Shown piece by piece: positions 1-6,060 of a stretch of 6,060 nucleotides of DNA (position 1 is its first letter; each line of letters begins with the position of its first letter). The translations under genes were made by a program, and so were the position numbers. The DNA lies in assembly GCA_005889395.1 (NCBI GenBank), contig VBFX01000086.1, forward strand, positions 1 through 6,060. Reading direction: 5' to 3'. Under the pieces are notes generated by a model. It did not search any database, was not told the DNA's origin, and worked only from the letters and a program-made list of their open reading frames with translations. This stretch comes from Chloroflexota bacterium (GTDB lineage: Bacteria > Chloroflexota > Dormibacteria > CF-121).

Positions 1-1
1 G

Positions 2-1780
2 GGTGAGTCCGTCGAGCAGCTCGAAACGGTCCGCCGGCGAAAGGATGGTCGCCTGGTCGAGGTTTCCATCAGCCTTGCGCCGCTCACCGATGAACACGGA
101 ACGGTGATCGCGACCACCGGCATCTCGCGCGACATGAGCAGCGCGAAACAAGCCGCACTCGAACTCCGGGCCAGCGAAGAGCGATATCGGCGCATCGTCG
201 AAACCGCGTTCGAAGGCGTCTGGATCATCGACAGCAAAAATGAGACGACGTTTGTCAATCGCCGCATGGCCGACATGCTCAGCTACGCGCCGGAAGAGAT
301 GCAGGGAAAACCGGTCCTCGCCTTCATGGACCCGGACGCTCAGGCGGCCTTCGTGGCCAATCGCGACCGCCGGCAGCACGAATACCAGGCCCAGCACGAG
401 TTTCGATTCCGCCGAAAAGACGGCTCGGAGCTGTGGGTACTGCTCGAGGCCAGCCCCGACATAGACGAGGCCGGGAATTATGATGGCCTGACCGGGTTAC
501 CGAACCGCGTCCAACTGGCCGACCGGTTGGGGCACGCGTTGGAGTCGGCCAGGGCCGCCCGCGAGCAGGTTGCCGTCCTCATTCTCGACCTCGACCACTT
601 CAAGGAAGTCAATGAAACCTTTGGTCACCAGGCCGGTGATCGCTTGCTGGAACAGGTCGGTCCGCGCCTTCGCTCCGAGATTCGCCCCGAAGATATGGTC
701 GCCCGGCTCGGTGGTGACGAGTTCGCGGTCCTGCTGCCCAAAACCGATGCGACCGCGGCGACGCTGACGGCCGCGCGGCTGCTCGGAGTCCTCGAGCGTC
801 CGTTCGAGGTGGAGGGCCAGCACCTCGACGTCGCCGTCAGCATCGGCCTCGCGATGTCACCCGATGACGGTGATGACCCGGACACGCTGCTGCGCCGCGC
901 GGATATCGCGCTGTTCGTTGCCAAGCAGCCGAGAGGCTCCTTCGTGCGGTATGCGCCGGAGCACGAACGGCAGGGGGCCAGCCGTCTCGCCCTGATGGCT
1001 GAATTGCGCGAGGCGCTCCAGCGGGACCATGAGCTCTTCCTTCAGTTCCAGCCGCTGGTGAGACTTAGCGATCGGAGCCTCGCCGGCGTCGAGGCGTTGG
1101 TACGGTGGCGACATCCTCAGCGCGGGCTGGTCCCACCGATGGAGTTTGTGCCGTTCGCTGAGAAGACGCGGCTGATCAAGCCGCTGACGAGGTGGGTGCT
1201 GGTTTCGGCGCTGCAACAGTCGGTCGCCTGGCAACGTGCCGGACACCGTATCCCGGTATCGGTGAACATATCGATGCGCGACCTGGTCGACCCTGAGTTC
1301 CCCGAGATGATCGCCACACTTGTCCGTGCCGCGCAAGCGCCGCCATCCTTGCTGGTCCTCGAGATCACGGAAAGCCTGATCATGACCGAGCCCGAGCGGG
1401 CGATCAAGACCTTGTCCCAGCTCCGCGAGCTCGGCGTGCGCCTCGCGGTCGATGACTTCGGCACCGGCTATTCCTCCCTCGCCTACCTGCACCGGCTCCC
1501 GATCAACGAGATCAAGATCGACAAGTCCTTCGTCGCGGCGATGGCCGGGGAAGCGAACCGAGCCAATATCGTGCGGGCGTCGGTCGAGCTCGGTCATAGC
1601 CTCCGGCTCGAGAGCGTTGCCGAGGGCGTGGAGGATGCGCGCACCTGGGACATGCTGAGCGCGCTCGGCTGCGACCTCGCCCAGGGCTACTTCATCAGCC
1701 GCCCTATGGTTGCCGACCAGGTGCTCCCCTGGCTTGCGAAGTGGGAGAACCCCTCAGGCGCCGCCGACAGGGCCGCCTGA
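2..1780 (+). CDS. PAS-PAS-GGDEF-EAL cyclic-di-GMP signalling protein, 5' end missing
   Basis: The reading frame is open from base 2 to the TGA at 1778-1780 (592 residues visible). An internal GTG at 104 is not the start, because the residues before it are the C-terminal half of a PAS domain (RRKDGR..EVSISLAPL). Numbering from base 2: PAS tail 1-45; second PAS about 57-160, opening ASEERYRRIVE; GGDEF domain from 161 with DGLTGLPNR, the DLDHF metal-site segment and an intact GGDEF at 237-241; EAL domain about 335-580. The inhibitory I-site RPED (228-231) sits exactly five residues before GGDEF. The EAL domain keeps EAL (364-366), LEITES, DDFGTGYSSL (from 484), KID, AEGVE and QGYFISRP. By family knowledge, GGDEF makes cyclic-di-GMP from two GTP and EAL hydrolyses it; both look catalytically competent. 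The visible part has no membrane segment. An oddity is that the PAS-to-GGDEF linker is absent. Domain identity is very sure; net activity and ligand are unknown. Confidence 0.96.
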   Translation, partial: GESVEQLETVRRRKDGRLVEVSISLAPLTDEHGTVIATTGISRDMSSAKQAALELRASEERYRRIVETAFEGVWIIDSKNETTFVNRRMADMLSYAPEEMQGKPVLAFMDPDAQAAFVANRDRRQHEYQAQHEFRFRRKDGSELWVLLEASPDIDEAGNYDGLTGLPNRVQLADRLGHALESARAAREQVAVLILDLDHFKEVNETFGHQAGDRLLEQVGPRLRSEIRPEDMVARLGGDEFAVLLPKTDATAATLTAARLLGVLERPFEVEGQHLDVAVSIGLAMSPDDGDDPDTLLRRADIALFVAKQPRGSFVRYAPEHERQGASRLALMAELREALQRDHELFLQFQPLVRLSDRSLAGVEALVRWRHPQRGLVPPMEFVPFAEKTRLIKPLTRWVLVSALQQSVAWQRAGHRIPVSVNISMRDLVDPEFPEMIATLVRAAQAPPSLLVLEITESLIMTEPERAIKTLSQLRELGVRLAVDDFGTGYSSLAYLHRLPINEIKIDKSFVAAMAGEANRANIVRASVELGHSLRLESVAEGVEDARTWDMLSALGCDLAQGYFISRPMVADQVLPWLAKWENPSGAADRAA

Positions 1781-1789
1781 CGGCCTTTT
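1769..1789 (+). terminator. Probable short intrinsic terminator over the stop codon
   Basis: GGCCG (1771-1775) pairs perfectly with CGGCC (1781-1785) around a five-base loop, CCTGA, which contains the TGA stop of the GGDEF-EAL gene. One G-U pair and one A-U pair extend the stem, and TTTT (1786-1789) follows. The stem is GC-rich but short and the T-run is only four, so it may be weak. Its place at the exact gene end supports the call. Confidence 0.45.
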
Positions 1790-1798
1790 GGCGCCAAA
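1787..1798. repeat. Perfect 12-bp palindrome, possible operator
   Basis: TTTGGCGCCAAA is a perfect inverted repeat without a spacer. It lies just after the GGDEF-EAL stop and about 135 bp before the preferred sigma-factor start. It could be a binding site for a dimeric regulator of the sigma gene, or extra structure behind the terminator, since its first three T residues are also the terminator T-run. No regulator family is recognised from it. Confidence 0.3.
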
Positions 1799-1932
1799 GA
1801 AGCCGCAAAAAGCCACAAATGGCGAAACGGCCAGCGAGCAGTATTGGGAAAGGTTATAGCGCGCTCGTACGAACTGAGGAAACACTAGACGAACCTAGCT
1901 TCAATAAGTCATCCTATGGGTACAAAACCCGG
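1799..1932 (+). promoter_or_regulatory. Probable leader/promoter region of the sigma-factor gene
   Basis: This stretch is open in the sigma-factor frame, and an ATG at 1819 could add 38 residues to the protein. However, by hand count only 19 of those 38 codons end in G or C, against 32 of 38 at 2203-2316 inside the gene. The added residues match no sigma region that I recognise, and no Shine-Dalgarno precedes 1819. I therefore read it mainly as non-coding. A weak -10-like TACAAA lies at 1921-1926, seven bases before the GTG at 1933. A second weak pair is TTGGGA (1844-1849) with TACGAA (1868-1873). Neither has a good partner element, so the promoter position is unproven. Confidence 0.4.
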
Positions 1933-3071
<1,139 letters not shown>

Positions 3072-3075
<4 letters not shown>

Positions 3076-3482
3076 GCCAGGATCTGGTCGAGCGGCCGCG
3101 TGATGGTCTCCTCCGTGGGCAGTTTCGCCTTCGCGTCGAAGGTGTACTGGATGTCTGGCCACGTTAGGCACTCCTGAAGGGCAGGCTCACCCGTGAGGGT
3201 GTCGCTCGTGACATGAAAGAGGTGGCCGAAGAGGAAATAGAGTGAACAGGTTCGGCCGCCAGAGATCAGCCGCAACATACCGGTCCTGCGCTGGGCCTTC
3301 GCGGACAGCAGCCATTTCCTGAGCGTCGACGGATCGAACGATCCGGGCGCTCCTGTAGGAGCAGGCCGCCTCGGTGGTTGCTGCAGCTCGTCTTCTGCGT
3401 GGCGTGGGCGGCGAGTTCCGAGTACGACGACGGCAATCAGCACCAGGGCTATCACCGCGCCGGCCGCGAACCAGATGCTCAC
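3072..3482 (-). CDS. Small membrane-anchored DUF4388/PATAN-like protein
   Basis: The product is 136 residues from a GTG start (complement of 3480-3482). Residues 4-22 are one hydrophobic helix (AAGAVIALVLIAVVVLG) followed by RRPRH, so the positive-inside rule predicts that the rest lies in the cytoplasm. Residues 23-48 are a proline-rich linker. Residues 50-136 resemble the DUF4388 (PatA N-terminal-like) domain: a helix with RKWLLSAK, then TGMLRLISGGR, SLYFLFGHLFHV, GEPALQECLTW and a closing LDQIL. By family knowledge, such domains occur in regulators of gliding, development and two-component or cyclic-di-GMP signalling, usually fused to receiver or other domains, and are thought to mediate protein interactions. 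Here the domain stands alone on an anchor. The gene is convergent with the sigma gene (stops overlap) and divergent from the right-hand operon. No clear Shine-Dalgarno is visible. The fold assignment is fairly sure; the function is unknown. Confidence 0.82.
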
Positions 3483-3518
3483 CTGGGTTACAACTCACTC
3501 AGAGAGAGGAGTTTGCCC
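3483..3518. promoter_or_regulatory. 36-bp divergent intergenic gap with strong ribosome binding site
   Basis: Only 36 bp separate the GTG of the minus-strand DUF4388 gene from the TTG at 3519. AGGAG at 3507-3511 lies seven bases before that TTG, an ideal Shine-Dalgarno distance, and it decides the start I prefer for the plus-strand gene. A weak -10-like TACAAC at 3489-3494 would put transcription near 3501, but no matching -35 is seen. At least one of the two divergent promoters must lie inside the opposite gene. Confidence 0.5.
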
Positions 3519-4223
3519 TTGACGCAACCGCATCCCAAACCGGGTCGGAGAGGAGAATGTACGGAAGTCATGGCAGCCGCCAAGGAACGCGAGTGGACGG
3601 CCATCTATCAGACGCCGTCTCCCATGGATGCGGACCTGGTCAGGACCACCTTGGAAGTGGCCGGCTATGCCGTCTGGGTTCAGGGCGGAAATGCGCCTTC
3701 CGTCTTCACTCCCAGCTACGACATGTCCGGAGCGCTGACCGTGAGCGTGCCCTCGGAAGAGGCCGACGACGCCCGCGAGTTCCTCAAGCAGAAGACCAGT
3801 TTGATGACGGACGATGCCACCCCGGAGCGTCCCGACGACAACGTTTCCCTTCCAGCGGCGAGCCTCGCGGACGTGGGCCAGGAGATCCTGGAGCTGCGAC
3901 GTCAGCACGTTGCTGCCGCGTGTAAGTACTGCGGCATCTCCACACTCGACGTCGGGGAGATGGAGCTCGACAGTCGCATGATCGCCCTGCTGCGGGTGGC
4001 GGGGCTCGGCGTCAACACCGCCACTTTCAGCGAGTTCGATCCGGGAGAGCGAATCTGCACGGACTGCGCCGGTCACGAGGTTGAGTGCGAATTGTGCGGC
4101 CGGGTGCTCGACGCGTTCCTCGACGAAGGCGAGTATCGCCGGTCGAAGGGCGACGAGGCCTACGTCTGTAGCAGTTGCCGCGGCCGCCTCGAAGACCAGG
4201 TTCAGGCGGATCGGGACTGGTGA
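3519..4223 (+). CDS. DUF2007 domain protein with C-terminal double zinc-ribbon region
   Basis: The product is 234 residues from TTG 3519, chosen for its AGGAG seven bases upstream. ATG 3570 (217 residues) is the alternative; it keeps every domain but has only a poorly spaced AGGAGA. Residues 26-92 resemble DUF2007, a small ferredoxin-like domain annotated as a putative signal-transducing domain: WTAIYQTPSPMDADLVRTTL, then GYAVWVQGG and LTVSVPSEEADDAREFLKQ. After a linker come four CxxC pairs, CKYC (135), CTDC (180), CELC (190) and CSSC (217). This is enough for two four-cysteine zinc sites, probably interleaved or two ribbons. No catalytic motif, signal peptide or membrane segment is seen. 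It is the first gene of a tight operon, and its TGA overlaps the next GTG as GTGA. A regulatory or adaptor role is only a guess; DUF2007 proteins have no firm biochemical function that I know of. Confidence 0.85.
   Translation: MTQPHPKPGRRGECTEVMAAAKEREWTAIYQTPSPMDADLVRTTLEVAGYAVWVQGGNAPSVFTPSYDMSGALTVSVPSEEADDAREFLKQKTSLMTDDATPERPDDNVSLPAASLADVGQEILELRRQHVAAACKYCGISTLDVGEMELDSRMIALLRVAGLGVNTATFSEFDPGERICTDCAGHEVECELCGRVLDAFLDEGEYRRSKGDEAYVCSSCRGRLEDQVQADRDW
3556..3583 (-). promoter_or_regulatory. Weak candidate sigma-70 promoter for the DUF4388 gene
   Basis: Read on the minus strand, TTGGCG (3583-3578) and TACATT (3561-3556) each match the -35 and -10 consensus at four of six positions, with a 16-bp spacer. 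Transcription would start near 3549, about 66 bases before the GTG. It lies within the start of the divergent plus-strand gene, and matches of this quality can occur by chance. Confidence 0.2.
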
Positions 4224-4942
4224 CCGCGGCTGACGTGGCCGGCCCGACGGGCAGCGACGCGTTGATCGCTGACCAGATCGCCTACTACCGAGCGCGCGCC
4301 AGCGAGTACGACGAGGGCATGCGGCAACTGGGACGGTACGCCAGCATTGGCGGAAGCGTTGCCGGACGGCCTTCCGACGAGGACTTCAAGGAAATCGCCA
4401 CCCTGCTCGAGGCACTCGAAAGGATCCGTCCATTTGACACCGTCCTCGAGTTAGCGTGCGGCACCGGATGGTGGACGCAATGGCTCGCCCAGCATGCCAG
4501 GTACGTGACTGCCGTCGACGCCGCGGAGGAGATGCTGGCGCTCAATCGAGAGCGGGTCAACGCTGCCAATGTGCGATACGTTTTGGCCGACGTCTTCTCG
4601 TGGAGACCTGATCGGCGCTACGACCTCGTGTTCTTCGCGTTCTGGCTGTCGCATGTACCCCACGACCGATTTGCCGCATTCTGGCGGATTGTTGGTGACT
4701 CGCTCGCCGCGAACGGCCGGGTCTTCTTCATTGACGAACTCGGCACGGAGGAGACTCGTCGTATGGAAAAGCGACTCGAGGGGGAGGCCGTCCTCCGCGA
4801 GCTGGAAGACGGCAGGCGGTTCCGCGCGATCAAGGTCTTCTATGAGCCCAATGAGCTCGAGGCGGAGCTGCGCGCGCTCAGATGGAACCTGGAGATCCGC
4901 CCGGCCGGTCGTCGCTTCTACTGGGGCCAGTCGACCACGTAA
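4220..4942 (+). CDS. Class I SAM-dependent methyltransferase
   Basis: The product is 240 residues from GTG 4220, whose GTGA overlaps the preceding stop, the usual sign of translational coupling. Upstream in-frame starts would read into the zinc-ribbon gene and add a low-complexity Pro/Arg/Gly tail, so they are rejected. The Rossmann methyltransferase motifs are clear: motif I ELACGTGWW (77-85) binds the methionine part of SAM; the acidic end of strand 2 is VDAAEEML with D100 for the ribose; ADVFSW with D124 lies near the adenine; the strand-4 segment is YDLVFFAFWLSHVP; then NGRVFFIDEL. The C-terminal part (KVFYEPNELEAELRALRW, then RRFYWGQ) resembles small-molecule methyltransferases common in actinobacteria and chloroflexotes. 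No substrate can be named. It has no membrane segment and is presumably cytosolic. Its partners are the neighbouring TIGR04076 and LLM genes. Confidence 0.93.
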   Translation: MTAADVAGPTGSDALIADQIAYYRARASEYDEGMRQLGRYASIGGSVAGRPSDEDFKEIATLLEALERIRPFDTVLELACGTGWWTQWLAQHARYVTAVDAAEEMLALNRERVNAANVRYVLADVFSWRPDRRYDLVFFAFWLSHVPHDRFAAFWRIVGDSLAANGRVFFIDELGTEETRRMEKRLEGEAVLRELEDGRRFRAIKVFYEPNELEAELRALRWNLEIRPAGRRFYWGQSTT

Positions 4943-4947
4943 GCACC

Positions 4948-5262
4948 ATGGGCGAGTTCTCACTGTTCGACCTGCGGGTGATCGTCGAGCGAATCGAGGG
5001 ACGCTCCGTCTGCGGGCTCAAACCCGGCGACTCTTTCGAGGTGACCCAAAGCAGCCACATCCGGATTCCGGGCGGCGGCCATTTCTGCATCTACGCGCTT
5101 TCGGCGATACTGCCGCTGCTGCCGGCGGTACAGCGGCGGCTGGCGGATAACGACTGGCTCCAACACGACACCCTGGTGGCCTGCCCCGACCCAGACGAGC
5201 GCGTCCTAATGCGCATCGAGCGAATCGGCGAGCGCACGCTTCGAACCGAAGATCACACGTGA
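4948..5262 (+). CDS. TIGR04076 family protein
   Basis: The product is 104 residues from ATG 4948, five bases after the methyltransferase stop. An in-frame ATG at 4882 would overlap the methyltransferase by about 60 bases and add residues outside the family pattern. The sequence follows the TIGR04076 pattern: an opening strand DLRVIVERIEG, C22, KPGDSFEV (25-32), C47 in a GGGHFCIYAL segment followed by a helix with LPLLPAVQRR, and ACPDPDERVLMRIERI (78-93). The family is short, usually about 90-110 residues, and has no established biochemical role that I know of; its conserved cysteines could bind metal or react, but that is inference. No clear Shine-Dalgarno is seen, so it is probably translated by coupling to the gene before it. 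Its TGA overlaps the next GTG as GTGA. Confidence 0.85.
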   Translation: MGEFSLFDLRVIVERIEGRSVCGLKPGDSFEVTQSSHIRIPGGGHFCIYALSAILPLLPAVQRRLADNDWLQHDTLVACPDPDERVLMRIERIGERTLRTEDHT

Positions 5263-6060
5263 GACCACGGGAAGTTGGACTCGGGCTTCAGGGCAACAAG
5301 ACGGCCGACGAGTACGCGAAGATCGCCAAACTGGCGGAGCAGTACGGCTTCGACGTTCTGACCGTCTTCTCGGACCTGACGTACCAACCCGCCATCGTCC
5401 CCCTGATGGCAGCGGCGCTCAACACCAGTCGCATTCGACTCGGCCCGGCGTGCCTGAATCCCTTCACTCTGCACCCGGTCGAGATCGCCGGCCAGGTCGC
5501 CGCGCTGGATTTCGCGTCCAATGGACGGGCGTATCTCGGGCTGGCACGAGGGGCCTGGCTCGAGAAGATCGGGATTCAACCAGCGCGACCGGTGAGGGCA
5601 CTGCGCGAGGCGGCCGAGATCGTGCGCCTCCTTTTGGCGCGCGACCTGGGCGGCTATGGCGGCGAGATCTTTTCGGTCGCGCCGGGTACCACACTGCAAT
5701 TCGAGATCGAACGCTCTCGTGTTCCGCTGCTGATCGGGACATGGTCACCAAAGACCGCAGCCCTCGCCGGGGAGATCGCCGATGAGGTCAAGATCGGCGG
5801 CAGCGCCAACCCCGCGATGGTCCGGCGCATGCGCGTACTCATCGGCCTCGGTTCCAAGCGCGCCGGCCGGTCATCCGAAGAGGTTGGGATTGTCGTCGGG
5901 GCGGTGACAGTCGTCGCCGAGGATGGTGCGGCCGCTCGTCGTTTGGCGCGATCCGCCGTGGCGATGTACCTGGACATCGTCGGCCGGCTCGATCCGACAA
6001 CCGAGAGACCCGCCGGCGAAGTGATGTCCGATGACATGCTCGATCGATTCGCGATGGCCG
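5259..6060 (+). CDS. LLM-class (probably F420-dependent) oxidoreductase, 3' end missing
   Basis: The frame opens at GTG 5259, overlaps the previous stop as GTGA, and stays open to the right edge (267 residues visible, no stop). The sequence is a bacterial luciferase-like TIM barrel: EVGLGLQGNKTADEYAKIAK at the N-terminus, LAEQYGFD (25-32), RIRLGPACLNPFTLHP (58-73), then the hallmark ALDFASNGRAYLGLARGAWLE (81-101 in part), RPVRALREAAEIVR and VPLLIGTWSPKT. The GR..LGL.RG segment is typical of F420-dependent members such as the MER-like group; by family knowledge these transfer hydride between F420H2 and an organic substrate. FMN use cannot be excluded. Members are usually about 320-340 residues, so some 60 residues are probably missing. 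It is the last visible gene of the operon beginning at 3519. The substrate is unknown. Confidence 0.93.
   Translation, partial: MRPREVGLGLQGNKTADEYAKIAKLAEQYGFDVLTVFSDLTYQPAIVPLMAAALNTSRIRLGPACLNPFTLHPVEIAGQVAALDFASNGRAYLGLARGAWLEKIGIQPARPVRALREAAEIVRLLLARDLGGYGGEIFSVAPGTTLQFEIERSRVPLLIGTWSPKTAALAGEIADEVKIGGSANPAMVRRMRVLIGLGSKRAGRSSEEVGIVVGAVTVVAEDGAAARRLARSAVAMYLDIVGRLDPTTERPAGEVMSDDMLDRFAMA

Noticed and set aside
104..106. GTG 104 as the start of the cyclic-di-GMP enzyme
   Set aside because: The frame is open to base 2 and the upstream residues continue a PAS domain, so the gene begins outside the window.
857..1597. Minus-strand open frame of 246 codons opposite the GGDEF-EAL gene
   Set aside because: The plus-strand frame carries every GGDEF and EAL motif. 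The antisense product is Arg/His/Gln-rich with no domain pattern.
3378..3518. N-terminal extension of the DUF2007 gene from an ATG at 3378
   Set aside because: It would run opposite the DUF4388 gene, lacks domain similarity, and bypasses the well-spaced AGGAG before TTG 3519.
3374..3925. Plus-strand open frame of 183 codons in a second frame
   Set aside because: It overlaps the DUF4388 gene and the DUF2007 domain, has no recognisable motif, and is explained by GC-rich codon bias.
4175..4219. Upstream start for the methyltransferase
   Set aside because: It would overlap the zinc-ribbon gene and give a low-complexity Pro/Arg/Gly leader. The GTGA overlap at 4220 is the better start.
5253..5785. 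Several short open frames on both strands within the LLM oxidoreductase
   Set aside because: The frame starting at GTG 5259 gives a clear luciferase-like barrel through to the edge; the others are its shadows.

Overview
This is a GC-rich bacterial chromosomal window. It holds seven protein genes, two of them cut by the window edges. I see no rRNA, tRNA, CRISPR array, insertion sequence or phage gene. The primary sigma factor has chloroflexote/actinobacterial character. An F420-type luciferase-like oxidoreductase, GTG/TTG starts and tight GTGA stop-start overlaps add to this. Together they suggest a soil-type Chloroflexota, Dormibacterota or Actinobacteriota relative. That placement is an inference with low to moderate confidence, because no rRNA or other phylogenetic marker is present.

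Left region (2-1932). A multidomain cyclic-di-GMP enzyme (PAS tail, PAS, GGDEF, EAL) enters from the left edge and stops at 1780. Its second PAS domain runs straight into GGDEF, without the usual last strand and signalling helix. A short hairpin followed by T residues spans the stop codon. A perfect 12-bp palindrome follows at once, then about 130 bp with low third-position GC that is probably the leader of the next gene.

Centre (1933-3482). A primary sigma-70 factor (rpoD/sigA type, regions 1.1 to 4.2 present) is convergent with a small membrane-anchored DUF4388/PATAN-like protein on the minus strand. Their stop codons physically overlap, so there is no intergenic terminator between them.

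Right region (3519-6060). Divergent from the DUF4388 gene is a compact four-gene plus-strand operon: a DUF2007 domain joined to a double zinc-ribbon region, a class I SAM methyltransferase, a TIGR04076-family small protein, and an LLM-class (probably F420-dependent) oxidoreductase that runs off the right edge. Two of the three junctions are 4-bp GTGA overlaps and the third is a 5-nt gap, so the genes are very probably co-transcribed and translationally coupled. Which substrate or pathway unites them cannot be read from the sequence.

Most of the window is recognisable families in ordinary order. The points most worth a second look are the missing PAS-GGDEF linker, the uncharacterised four-gene operon, the DUF2007/zinc-ribbon fusion, the single-pass DUF4388 protein, and the uncertain, possibly leaderless start of the sigma factor.
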